Positions 53,457 to 64,000 of a stretch of 64,000 nt of DNA are shown one piece after another (position 1 is the first letter of the stretch; every line of letters starts with the position of its first letter). Where the stretch lies: positions 1,310,001 to 1,374,000 of the forward strand of contig JAFFSR010000395.1 of assembly GCA_017163975.1 (NCBI GenBank), in the 5' to 3' direction. The stretch comes from Anastatus disparis (taxonomy: Eukaryota; Arthropoda; Insecta; Hymenoptera; Eupelmidae). The translations under genes and the position numbers were made by a program. The notes under the pieces are model-generated. The model saw nothing but the letters and a program-made list of their open reading frames with translations, made no database searches and had not been told where the DNA came from.

Positions 53457-56400
53457 TGGGTTTATGGTTAATGGATTTATGGTTTATGGGTTTATGGTTC
53501 ATAGGTTTATGGTTAACGGGCTTATGGTTTATGGGTATATGGTTTATAGGTTTATAGTTTATTGTTTATAGGTTTATGGTTTATCGTTTATGGGTTAATG
53601 GGTTTATCGATTATGGTTTATGGCTTTATAGTTCATGTGATTATATTTTATGAGTTTCTGGTTTATGAGTCTATAATTTATGGGCTTATGGTTTATGGAT
53701 TAAACGGGTTTATGGTTTATGGTGTTATGGTTTATGGGCTCATGATTTATTGGTTTACGGTGTATAAGGTAATGGTTTATGGGTTTATGGTTTATGGGCT
53801 TATGGGCTTATAGGTTTATGGTTTATGGGTTTATGGGCTTATGGGCTTATAGGTTTATGGTTTATGGGTTTATGGTTTATGGGTTTAAGGATTATGGGCT
53901 TATGGTTGATGAGTTTATGGTTTATGGGTTTATAGTTTATAGGTTTATGGATTATTGTTAATGGTTTCATGGGTTTACCGATTATGGTTCATAGGTTGAT
54001 GGTTCATGTGCTTATGTTCTATAAATTGACGGTTTATATGTTTATAGGCTTATGGTTTATGGATTAAAGGGGTTTATGGCATTTATGGTTTATGTTGTTA
54101 TGATTTATGGACTTATGGCTTATGGGCTCATGATTTACGGGTTTATAGTGTATGAGTTTATGGTTCATGGGTTTATAGATTATGGGTTTATGGTGTATGG
54201 GTTTATGGTTTATAAGTTAATGTCTTTTGAATTTATGGTTTATAGGTTTATGGGTTTATGGGTTTATGGCTTATGCTTTATGGGTTTATGATTCATCGGT
54301 TCATGGTTTCTGAATTGTAAATTTAAAGTTCATGAGTTTTTGAGTTTTCGGTTTATGGGTTTTTGGCTTATGGATTTAACGGGTTTATGGTTAATGGTGT
54401 TATGATTTATGGGTTGATGGTTTATGGGTTAATGGTTTATGGGTGTATGGCTTATGGGTTTATGCTTTATGGGTTCATCGTTTATGGGGTTATGGTTTAA
54501 TAAATAATGGGTTTATGGGTTTATGGTTCATGAGTACATGGTTTATGGGTTAATGATTTATGGGTTTAAGGATTATGGGTTTATGGTATATGAGTTTATG
54601 GTTTATAAGTTAATGTCTTTTGAATTTATGGTTTATAGGTTTATGGTTTATGGATTCATAACTTATGCTTTATAGGTTTATGATTCATGGGTTCATGGTT
54701 TATGAATTGTGAGTTTATGGTTCATAAGTTTTTGAGTCTTCGGTACATGAGTTTTTAGTTTATGGATTAAACGGGATTATGGTTGATGGTGTTATGGCTT
54801 ATGGGTTTATGGTTATTGGTGTTATGGTTAATAGGTTTATGGTTTATGGGTTTATGATTTATGGGTTTATGGCTTATAAGTTTATGATTTATGGGTTTAT
54901 GGTTAATGAGTTTATGGTTTATAGGTTCATGGTTAATGGTTCATAGGTCTATGTTTTATGGTTTTTGGGTCAATAGTTTACAGGTTTATGGTTTATGGGT
55001 TTATGGTTCATGGGTTTATAATAAATGAGTTTATGGTTTATGGGTTTATTGTTTATGGGTTCATGGTTTATGAGTTAATGATTTATGAGTTAATGGCTTA
55101 TGGGTTTATGGTTTATGGTTTTATGGTTCATGGTTTGTTGGTTTATGAGTTTATAGTTTATGTGATTATGTTTTATGGGATTATGGTTTATGGGTTCATG
55201 ATTTATGGGTTCAAGGGTTATGGGTTTATGGTTTATGGGTTTATGGTTCACGGTTTATGGTTAACGGGCTTATGGTTTATGGGATTATGGTTCATGGGTT
55301 TATGGTTTATGAGTTTGCGGGTTATGGGTTTATGGGTTCATGGTTTATGGGTTTATGGTTTATGAGTTTATGGGTTCATGATTTATAGTTTATGGGTTCA
55401 TGGTTTATAATTTATGGGTTTATAGTTTATGGGCGTGTGGTTATTGGGTTTACGGTTTATTGGTTTATGGTTTATTAGTTTATGGTTTGTGGGTTTATGG
55501 TTTATGGGTTTATGGTTTATGGGTTTATGGTTTATGGGTTCATCGTTTATGGGGTTATGGTTTAATAAATAATGGGTTTATGGGTTTATGGTTCATGAGT
55601 ACATGGTTTATGGGTTAATGATTTATGGGTTTAAGGATTATGGGTTTATGGTATATGGGTTCATCGTTTATGGGGTTATGGTTTAATAAATAATGGGTTT
55701 ATGGGTTTATGGTTCATGAGTACATGGTTTATGGGTTAATGATTTATGGGTTTAAGGATTATGGGTTTATGGTATATGAGTTTATGGTTTATAAGTTAAT
55801 GTCTTTTGAATTTATGGTTTATAGGTTTATGGTTTATGGGTTCATAACTTATGCTTTATAGGTTTATGATTCATGGGTTCATGGTTTATGAATTGTGAGT
55901 TTATGGTTCATAAGTTTTTGAGTCTTCGGTACATGAGTTTTTAGTTTATGGATTAAACGGGATTATGGTTGATGGTGTTATGGCTTATGGGTTTATGGTT
56001 ATTGGTGTTATGGTTAATAGGTTTATGGTTTATGGGTTTATGATTTATGGGTTTATGGCTTATATGTTTATGATTTATGGGTTTATGGTTAATGAGTTTA
56101 TGGTTTATAGGTTCATGGTTAATGGTTCATAGGTCTATGTTTTATGGTTTTTGGGTCAATGGTTTACAGGTTTATGGTTTATGGGTTTATGGTTCATGGG
56201 TTTATAATAAATGAGTTTATGGTTTATGGGTTTATTGTTTATGGGTTCATGGTTTATGAGTTAATGATTTATGAGTTAATGGCTTATGGGTTTATGGTTT
56301 ATGGTTTTATGGTTCATGGTTTGTTGGTTTATGAGTTTATAGTTTATGTGATTATGTTTTATGGGATTATGGTTTATGGGTTCATGATTTATGGGTTCAA

Positions 56401-57340
56401 GGGTTATGGGTTTATGGTTTATGGGTTTATGGTTCACGGTTTATGGTTAACGGGCTTATGGTTTATGGGATTATGGTTCATGGGTTTATGGTTTATGAGT
56501 TTGCGGGTTATGGGTTTATGGGTCCATGGTTTATGGGTTTATGGTTTATGAGTTTATGGGTTCATGATTTATAGTTTATGGGTTCATGGTTTATAATTTA
56601 TGGGTTTATAGTTTATGGGCGTGTGGTTATTGGGTTTACGGTTTATTGGTTTATGGTTTATTAGTTTATGGTTTGTGGGTTTATGGTTTATGGGTTTATG
56701 GTTTATGGGTTTATGGTTTATGGGTTTATGGTTTATGGTTTTTGGGTTCATGATTTATGGGTTCATGGTTTATGGGTTTATGATTTATGGGTTCATGGTT
56801 TATAAGTTTATGGGTTTATAGTTTACAAGTTCATGGTTTATGGGTTATGAGCTTATGGTTTATGGATTTATAGTTTATGGGTTTATGGGTTATGGGTCTG
56901 TAGTTTATAGGCTTATGGTTTATGGGTTCATGGCTTATGCTTTATGGGTTTATGATTCATAAATTCATGGTTTATAAATTGTAAGTTTATGGTTCATGAG
57001 TTTTTGAGTTTTTCGTTCATGGGTTCATGGTTTATGGGTTTATTGTTTATGGGTTTATAATTTATGAGTTCATTGTTCATGAGTTCATAGTATATGGGTT
57101 TATTGTCTATGGGTTTATAATTTATGAGTTCGTTGTTCATCGGTTCATAGTATATGGGTTTGTGGTTCATGGGTTTATGGTTTATAAGTTTATGGTCTAT
57201 GGGTTTATGATTTATGGTTAATGGTTTATGGGATTATAGTTTATGGGATTATAGTTTATGGGTTTATGGTTTATGGTTTATAGGTTTATAGCTTATGGGC
57301 TTATGGATTATGGGTATATAATTTATTGGTTCATTGTTTA
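53457..57340 (+). repeat. GTTTATGGGTTTATG minisatellite, forward block
   Basis: About 3.9 kb of irregular 14-16-bp units around GGTTTATGGGTTTAT. Higher-order structure: 54470-55540 recurs about 1186 bp later (for example the segment at 54958-55365 matches 56144-56551 almost exactly), and CATCGTTTATGGGGTTATGG occurs at about 54477, 55540 and 55661. Open frames here are by-products of the repeat. Confidence 0.95.
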
Positions 57341-57344
57341 TAAA

Positions 57345-58430
57345 CTATGAATCTATAAACCTATAAACTATAAAACCATAAACTAATAAACCGTAAATCT
57401 ATAAACCATAAATTTAGAAACCCCTAACAATATACCCATGAATCCATAGATACATAAACTTATGAATCATGAGCCCATAAACCATAAACTCATGAATCAT
57501 AAACCCTTACACCATAAGCCTATAAACCAAAAACCCATAAACAAAAAACTAAAAACTCATGAACTATAAACTTACAATCCATAAACCATGAACCCATGAA
57601 TTATAAACCCATAAAGCATAAGCCATCAACTTATAAACTATAAACCTATAAACCATAAATTCAAAAGACATTAACTTATAAACCATAAACCCATCTACCA
57701 TAAACCCATAGATCATGAGCCCATAAATCATAAGCCCATTAATCACAACGCTATAAGCCATAAACCCCTATAATCCTTAAACCATAAGCCCATAAACCAT
57801 AAACATAGAAACCAACAACTCGTGATACATAAGCACATGAACCATAATCGATAAACCCATAAAATCATTAACAATAACCCATAAACCCATAAACTATAAA
57901 CCCATAAACCATAAACCATAAACCCATAAACCATGAACCCATAAACCATAAACCCATAAACGATAAACCCATAAATCATAAGCCCGTAAACCTTAAACTC
58001 ATAAACCATAAACCATAAACTCATAAATTATAAACCCATAAACAATAAACTCATAAATCATAAACCCATAAACCATATACCATAAACATTTAAACCATAA
58101 ACCGTAAACCTATAAACCATAAACCCATAAGCCATAAACCTATAAACCATAAACCCATAATCCATAAACCCATGAACCATTAACTCATACACCGTAAACC
58201 CATAAACTATAAGCCCATAAATGATGACACCATAAGCCCATAAACCATAAATATATAAACCGTCAACTCATAAAACATAAGCACAGGAACCATCAATCCC
58301 TGAACAATAATCGATAAACCCATAAAACCATTAACAATAACCCATAAACCCATAACCCATAAACCATAAACTTATAAGCCATAAACCCATAAACGATGAG
58401 TCTATAAACTATAAACCTATCAATGCACTA
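57345..58430 (-). repeat. CCATAAACCCATAAA minisatellite, inverted block
   Basis: The same unit as the preceding block but reversed. The switch lies at TTTATAAACTATGAATCTAT (about 57339). The two blocks form a large imperfect inverted repeat, which could extrude a hairpin. Confidence 0.95.
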
Positions 58431-58787
58431 TAAGACGACCAACTATAGACCTATAGTATGTAAGCATTATGATTAATATATTCTCCGATTATAGTAGCAC
58501 GAAAATAATACAACAAACTATACTTTATTACTATAATAAATTATAATACATGAATATAGTATAACTACAATAGTAACAAAAAAAGATTTTTTTTTTCTTC
58601 AAATAAACGCCAGTTTTATTTGCATTTACTAAGAATAGTATAAAATAAAAAAATATATATTTTTCTTAATAAATTTTTGATTTGACAAACTTAGAAAAAA
58701 TTTATCGTATGGGACTTTATTTTTTTGGTAGATGAGATTTTGGCATGAGATCTCATCTGAGATCTCACCTGAGATTTTTTAATAGGG

Positions 58788-59006
58788 TGTAAATAAGTTT
58801 AGAATATTCTGTCTATTATAATATTAATCAGATTCATGTAATGTGGGCTGTATTTTAATTTCACTTTGAAAAAGTTAGTGGCAAGTTTCTTTTTTGATAT
58901 AGCGACAAATAAAATATTTAATAACACACATGTTGGACTTTTTCTTTTGAAAGTCTAGCACTCAAAGTTCTAAAATTTTGCAAATAATTTCAAAATTTCC
59001 TACAGT
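58788..59006. other. AT-rich spacer, nothing recognised
   Basis: No gene or repeat structure seen. Confidence 0.5.
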
Positions 59007-59009
59007 TAA

Positions 59010-59739
59010 AGGTTGTATGGGCTATACAGTCTGTGTAAAAAGTTAGTTTTTTAAAAAATCGTCTATATTTTTCGGTAGAAAGTAATGATTCGATTTTCAG
59101 TTTAGTAACTTATTAGATAATATTAAAACAATCATTTTAAACTTTTTTTCATTTAAATATAATAAATTATTAAAAAGTTATAACATTTCAAAGTTTATAA
59201 ATTTAACATAAATCTAACGCAATCATAAATAATAATGCCAAACTTAAAAAATGGTTTTATTTGACTGCAACAAAGTTTATTTTGTTCAGTTTAAAATTTA
59301 GAATCTATTGACGAGGATGGAATTTTTATTTTTGTTTTTTATTAAAATTTATTGCTAATTTTCTGCGAAAAAATGTATAAGTCTCAGACGGTACTTACTG
59401 TTTTATCGTAGAAAATTAGCAATAAATTTTAATACAAAATAAAAATTAAAATTCCATCCTCGTCAATAGATTCTAAATTTTAAACTGAACAAAATAAACT
59501 TTGTTGCAGTCAAATAAAATAATTTTTGAAAGTTTGGCATTATTATTTATGATTGTAATTAATATTGTATTTGTGATTAATAATTTATTATATTTAAATG
59601 AAACAAAGTTTAAAATGATTGTTTTAATATTATCTATTAGTTATTAGGCTAAAAATTAGATTATTACTTTCTACCAAAAAATATAGACAATTTTCAAAGA
59701 AACTAACTTTTGACACAGACTGTATAGCCCATACAACCT
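59010..59739. mobile_element. 730-bp palindromic foldback element
   Basis: Ends AGGTTGTATGGGCTATACAG and CTGTATAGCCCATACAACCT are exact inverses. The arms pair through GTTGCAGTCAAATAA and CATCCTCGTCAATAGATTC to a centre near 59375. TAA flanks each side (59007-59009 and 59740-59742). No coding capacity. Confidence 0.82.
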
Positions 59740-59742
59740 TAA

Positions 59743-62083
59743 GGGTATGGTTTCACGCTACTTTACCGATCGAAAATTATAATTTTATAAAATTACAATT
59801 TTTGAAAAAACTATACATCGGAATGAGTTTTCCTTTTATAGATCACTTCATTTAATTTCCATGAAGGGCGGAAACTCTAAAAATTAGCGGAAAAAAGCGT
59901 TAATCGAAGATAATTAGAAAAACAAATTTCTCAGTTCGAAAAAATCAAATTTCTCAAAAACCGTGTTACGTAGGGAAATTTCCTATTCAGGATCATTTTA
60001 TTTTTGAAAAATGAAGGGCGGAAACTTGGTTTGATAAATCATATCGCAAAAAAGCAAAATTACATTTTTCTAAAAAGATGCGATCATCTGTAAGAATACA
60101 ATGGCCGTGCAAGAAGCCATGTTTCATAGTTGGCATCAATGCTAATGTATAGTTTGGTACGCGCCAACTTCAAATTCGAATTTTAAATGTAAATTGAATT
60201 TGTTTTATATGTACAATTTCTACAAATAAACACTTTTTCAACATAAAACTGTTTTATTTTATTTAAAACATAAATATGTAAAAAATTTAATATTATAAGA
60301 GAGAACAATATAGTTTACATCATTTGCGAACTCATTATTTTTTTTTAAATTTTCATTATAGCAAAATAAGTAATCTATTCGTTTCTTTGTTTGAAACAAA
60401 ATATTTTTTGAATGACTTTATTGAATTAGCGAAACTTTGGCATATCCTAACCTTTTTAGAATGAAAATATGTTTTGAAAAGCGAATGATAAGGATCACTT
60501 AATTTTATTGCTAATATAATTTTATTATATAATATAATCTCATCAAATATTATTTTATATTATCGTTCTTTAAAAATAAACAGTTGTAAATAATTTTATT
60601 AAGATAAGCCCATATGGAAAAAATTTCTGGAAATAATTGTAAATAAGTGTTACTAACTGTGAATAACTGTAAATAACTATAAATATACAGTTGTTTATAT
60701 TTATTTACAGTTATTTACATTTATTTATTTTTTTTACAATAATTCACATTTATTTACGATTATTTATATTTTTTCATAGTTTTTTACAGTTTTTTGAAAA
60801 AATAACATTTAGTTAAAATGATAAGTATTATAATGCATGAATAAAATTGAAGTTTTAAGGTTCAACATGTACATTTATTTATGATTGAATTTATTTACAA
60901 AATTCAAAAACTAATCATTCATTTCTACCAAATTGAATTCTTTGTCAAATAAAAGAAAGTTTTTTTGCAGTTTGTGTTTTACGGAGAGTCTTGTTCATTT
61001 ATCTTTAAAAAAATTTTGTCAAAAACAATATATTTCAAAATAATCTTTTCTATTCTCTTTATATTTATGTTTGATTGATAAATCTATATATAACATGAAT
61101 GCAAAATTTAAATTCCGAATAAAAAGATAAATATTAGGAAAATAATGAATTTGAAAAATAGATTTCTACAAATTTTTCAAGAATAATATTATGAATTTTA
61201 TTTTATACTCATTACACTAAGATTAAAAAAATTAAATGATTTTTTTCACGTTTTTTCAAAGTCTTATCTTAATAAAATTACTTATGACTGTTTATTTTTC
61301 AAAAACCATAATTATCAATAAAATTAAGTAATCCTTATCATTCGCTTTTCAAAACATATTTTCATTCTAAAAAGGTTAGGATATGCCAAAGTTTCGCTAA
61401 TTCAATAAAGTCATTCAAAAAATATTTTGTTTCAAACAAAGAAACGAATAGATTACTTATTTTGCTATAATGAAAATTTAAAAAAAAATAATGAGTTCGC
61501 AAATGATGTAAACTATATTGTTCTCTCTTATAATATTAAATTTTTTACATATTTATGTTTTAAATAAAATAAAACAGTTTTATGTTGAAAAAGTGTTTAT
61601 TTGTAGAAATTGTACATATAAAACAAATTCAATTTACATTTAAAATTCGAATTTGAAGTTGGCGCGTACCAAACTATACATTAGCATTGATGCCAACTAT
61701 GAAACATGGCTTCTTGCACGGCCATTGTATTCTTACAGCTGATCGCATCTTTTTAGAAAAATGTAATTTTGCTTTTTTGCGATATGATTTATCAAACCAA
61801 GTTTCCGCCCTTCATTTTTCAAAAATAAAATGATCCTGAATAGGAAATTTCCCTACGTAACACGGTTTTTGAGAAATTTGATTTTTTCGAACTGAGAAAT
61901 TTGTTTTTCTAATTATCTTCGATTAACGCTTTTTTCCGCTAATTTTTAGAGTTTCCGCCCTTCATCGAAATTAAATGAAGTGATCTATAAAAGGAAAACT
62001 CATTCCGATGTATAGTTTTTTCAAAAATTGTAATTTTATAAAATTATAATTTTCGATCGGTAAAGTAGCGTGAAACCATACCC
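59743..62083. mobile_element. 2.3-kb element with ~800-bp inverted arms, TTAA target
   Basis: TTAA flanks both ends (59739-59742, 62084-62087). The left end GGGTATGGTTTCACGCTACT is the exact inverse of the right end. The arms (about 59743-60560 and 61270-62083) are nearly identical inverse copies, including TGAAGGGCGGAAACT words. The ~700-bp centre is AT-rich with no transposase. TTAA duplication with GGG/CCC ends suggests a piggyBac-type non-autonomous element. Confidence 0.82.
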
Positions 62084-62087
62084 TTAA

Positions 62088-62446
62088 GTAGAAGTAGTCT
62101 GGTATGAATCATGTGAAAGGACTCATCATAGATTAAATCAAATATGAAACAGCTCATTAAGTTTTTAAAGCAAAATAACGGTATAATCTAAAATACATTT
62201 ATATGTATTGATACTATGTTGGAGGAAGATATTTTAAAGCAATATTTAGAGTATCATAGCTTTGAGTACTATAGTTAAAAAAAAATTTAACACGTATCGC
62301 ATAAAAAATTTCATTCGACATAGACTAAAAATAAAACAGGTAATCAAGTTTATTAAAGTGATATTATAATTCCATTTTTAATTATTTATTTTTCAAACTA
62401 TAGCATTTACAATCATAAAACATTGTAAATAACTTTAGAATATTTT
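62088..62446. other. AT-rich spacer, nothing recognised
   Basis: No gene or repeat structure seen. Confidence 0.5.
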
Positions 62447-62496
62447 GCCTAGCATAATATCAATATAAATTCATGTATATTGATATTATGCTAGGC
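62447..62496. repeat. 50-bp hairpin at the LINE fragment's 3' end
   Basis: GCCTAGCATAATATCAATATA and its inverse flank an 8-base loop. On the minus strand this overlaps the end of the LINE remnant frame. Confidence 0.7.
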
Positions 62497-63023
62497 GAAA
62501 TTGCTTTAATTTTCAATTTTAAGATGTCCACAATACATTTGATTGTTAGACGTTCATTTTGACAATATTTATTTGAATTAATGCTACAATTTTTAGAGTG
62601 AATGGTTTGGTATATTAGTAAACTTGAATTAGATAATACTTTCACTAAGTAACATTTACACAAAAATTCTGCACGATCTGCAATTGACTGCAGCTTTGAC
62701 TCGGCAAATATTATGTTTGACGGAAAGGTTTTACGGTAATCCATAGCATCACAAAGACAGGAAAATTGGATTTTTTCGAGTGCATCAACAGCATTCTTTG
62801 ATTTAGGCAGGAAAATAAAACTTCCATAGTCGATCACAGACCGAACAAAACTTTCGGAAAGGGTGACAAGCTGTTTGAAGAAATGATATTTCCATTTATG
62901 TACTTTACAAAAGTATCTTCTTGAAAGAAGGTAACGCACTATACTCATTGAATGTTGATTTAAATGTGATAATAATTTAATGAGAACAAAGTTTTTGGAA
63001 GCTAGAGAACTGTTTCTATTCAT
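62460..63023 (-). pseudogene. LINE reverse-transcriptase tail fragment
   Basis: A 187-residue frame with the post-catalytic pattern of non-LTR retrotransposons: FVRSVIDYGSFIFLPKSKNA, VDALEKIQFSCLCDAMDYRK, TFPSNIIFAESKLQSIADRA. The catalytic YxDD core and endonuclease are absent. The fragment is open, so it is either recent or short enough to have escaped stops by chance. The pattern resembles Jockey/I-type elements; I cannot name the clade. Confidence 0.65.
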
Positions 63024-63486
63024 GCACTGCTCTGTGCTGTAATAATTTATTAATAATGTACAGTATTATTACTAGTCCGAAATTTTTTTACGATTGATAC
63101 GAATATTTGAGATTGTATTATGATTATGTTATGGAAGTCAAGAAAACTAAAATAATTTTATTGTTTACATTAAATTCTACTTAAAATTCATAATTACATT
63201 TTATAGAAACTATAAATTTTCTCCTTATACAATTTAGTAAGAACAGTTCATTCGTATATTATACTTTATAGTACTACAAACCTAACATTGTAGTTTAATG
63301 ATACACTCTTGTAAAGGCAGGCTCGTATAATCTATTATTTTCTTCGACTTTTGAATTATTTTGTGCACGTATATTGCGTTTCTAACATTGTCAATAGTAC
63401 AATGTTTTTGATAATGTGAAATGAATTTTCATGCAAGAAACTTTATAAATCATATTTCATAAATTATTACGAAATTAAGAATTCAA
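63024..63486. promoter_or_regulatory. Upstream region of the odorant receptor
   Basis: AT-rich, no other gene. A TATAAA-like word (TTTATAAATC at about 63440) lies about 45 bases upstream of the start codon and might serve as core promoter. Confidence 0.3.
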
Positions 63487-63909
63487 ATGCAAATTTTATC
63501 GTTAACATTTATAATTTTTCGAATTTTCGGTTTTTGGAGACCATTAAGATGGAAATCTCAATTATCAATATTGATTTATAATATTTTTACAATTATTATG
63601 TATCTTACTGTTTTAACTTTTGCATTTTCAGAAATGATGAGTATAATATTAATTGTTCAGAATATTGATGAGTTTGCAGCAAATTCATTTATGTTTTTGT
63701 CAATAATCAGTGCTTGTTTTAAAACAGCAAATTTATTAATAAAACGAGAAACTCTTATTATTTTGACTAATATTTTACAAAATAAAATACTCAAACTTCA
63801 CAACAAAAACGAACAAAATATTCAAAAAAAATATAATGATGAAGCAAGGTTTGTTATAAAAATCTTATATCATTTACATTTCCTATTTTTTTCACACGTG
63901 GACAGTTGA
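63487..63909 (+). CDS. Insect odorant receptor, N-terminal exon (partial gene)
   Basis: MQILSLTFIIFRIFGFWRPL then RWKSQLSILIYNIFTIIMYL is the typical start of a hymenopteran seven-transmembrane odorant receptor. Two hydrophobic segments follow (MYLTVLTFAFSEMMSIILIV and NSFMFLSIISACFKTANLLI), then the charged loop TLIILTNILQNKILKLHNKN. These receptors pair with Orco in antennal neurons as ligand-gated channels. The frame ends at HFLFFSHVDS, far short of the ~390-residue norm, so either an exon boundary lies before 63909 or the copy is a pseudogene. The window ends too soon to decide. Confidence 0.7.
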   Translation: MQILSLTFIIFRIFGFWRPLRWKSQLSILIYNIFTIIMYLTVLTFAFSEMMSIILIVQNIDEFAANSFMFLSIISACFKTANLLIKRETLIILTNILQNKILKLHNKNEQNIQKKYNDEARFVIKILYHLHFLFFSHVDS

Positions 63910-64000
63910 AAATAGAAAAACGCTTTCATAAAAAAAATGTTTAAAAATCAAAAGTGAATTTAATGCATACCTACGTTATGATTCAAAGCATAAGTAACGC

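Larger units (their letters stand above)
49799..58787. mobile_element. 9-kb unit with ~337-bp inverted termini
   Basis: The left end (CCCTATTGAAAAATCTCAGA at 49799) and the inverse of the right end (CCCTATTAAAAAATCTCAGG, ending 58787) match. The similarity extends about 337 bp on each side, through CAAAATCTCATCT, AAAGTCCCAT, CTAAGTTTGTCAAATC and ATTAATCATAATG. Between them lie a BEL/Pao remnant and a large minisatellite but no transposase. It may be a large non-autonomous DNA transposon that collected other repeats, or two inverted copies of a small element flanking unrelated DNA. No clear target duplication. Confidence 0.55.

Noticed and set aside
53562..58024. Many long open frames rich in MVYGF/GLWFM words
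   Set aside because: They are translations of the 15-bp minisatellite in frames that happen to lack stops; all reflect the repeat unit and none has independent coding signs.
1..64000. tRNA or rRNA genes
   Set aside because: No cloverleaf with A and B boxes and no conserved rRNA segment could be recognised on either strand; the only tRNA-like stretch is the Copia primer site.

Overview
The window looks like an insect nuclear genome, probably a parasitoid hymenopteran. It is AT-rich, almost all of it is mobile DNA, and its only host-type gene is the 5' part of an insect odorant receptor at the far right (from 63487). The species is my inference; the sequence does not name it.

Layout. (1) 1-2094 holds a decayed Ty3/gypsy-like gag. 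(2) 2101-35855 is an old Polinton/Maverick (adintovirus-like element, here 'P2') with long terminal inverted repeats and a 6-bp target duplication GAGATG (2095-2100 and 35856-35861). Its genes run on the minus strand and most are broken: PolB, ATPase, an ICEC-type small protein, a minor structural protein, integrase, penton-like protein, pX-like core protein, major capsid, a KE/HHGL-motif protein and an adenain-like protease. (3) Inside P2, near its left end, lies an unidentified insert of about 2.5 kb (from about 3791 to 4759, resuming at 22505 and running to about 24.2 kb). (4) Inside that insert is a second Polinton ('P1', 4760-22498) with 119-bp identical inverted termini starting AG and ending CT, and a perfect 6-bp duplication CGCATC. 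P1 is much better preserved. It adds a phospholipase A2-like gene, five ~338-bp palindrome-bearing repeats and one plus-strand gene. Its PolB appears to have three small spliceosomal introns in a roughly 195-codon amino-terminal extension.

(5) 35862-40915 holds LTR-like sequence and several foldback elements: a 663-bp palindrome at 36404, a 964-bp Tc1/mariner-type palindrome at 37725 and shorter ones. (6) 40916-48706 is a young Copia element with identical 254-bp LTRs, a TAAAT duplication, an intact 1204-residue pol frame, a tRNA-iMet-internal primer site and, unusually, a gag that appears to be assembled from three exons. (7) 49799-58787 is a ~9-kb unit with ~337-bp inverted ends. It encloses a broken BEL/Pao element and a ~5-kb minisatellite that reverses orientation at about 57345. 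(8) 59010-62083 holds two long palindromic elements back to back. (9) 62460-63023 is a LINE reverse-transcriptase tail fragment, followed by the receptor gene start.

How it fits together. The nesting gives a clear order: a gypsy-like element may have been the target of P2; P2 received the unidentified insert, then P1. Decay follows that order. P1 still encodes almost a full virion-type set (capsid, penton-like, core protein, protease, packaging ATPase) plus replication and integration enzymes. Several of its genes are split by single-base shifts at homopolymers, which could be real mutations or assembly errors.
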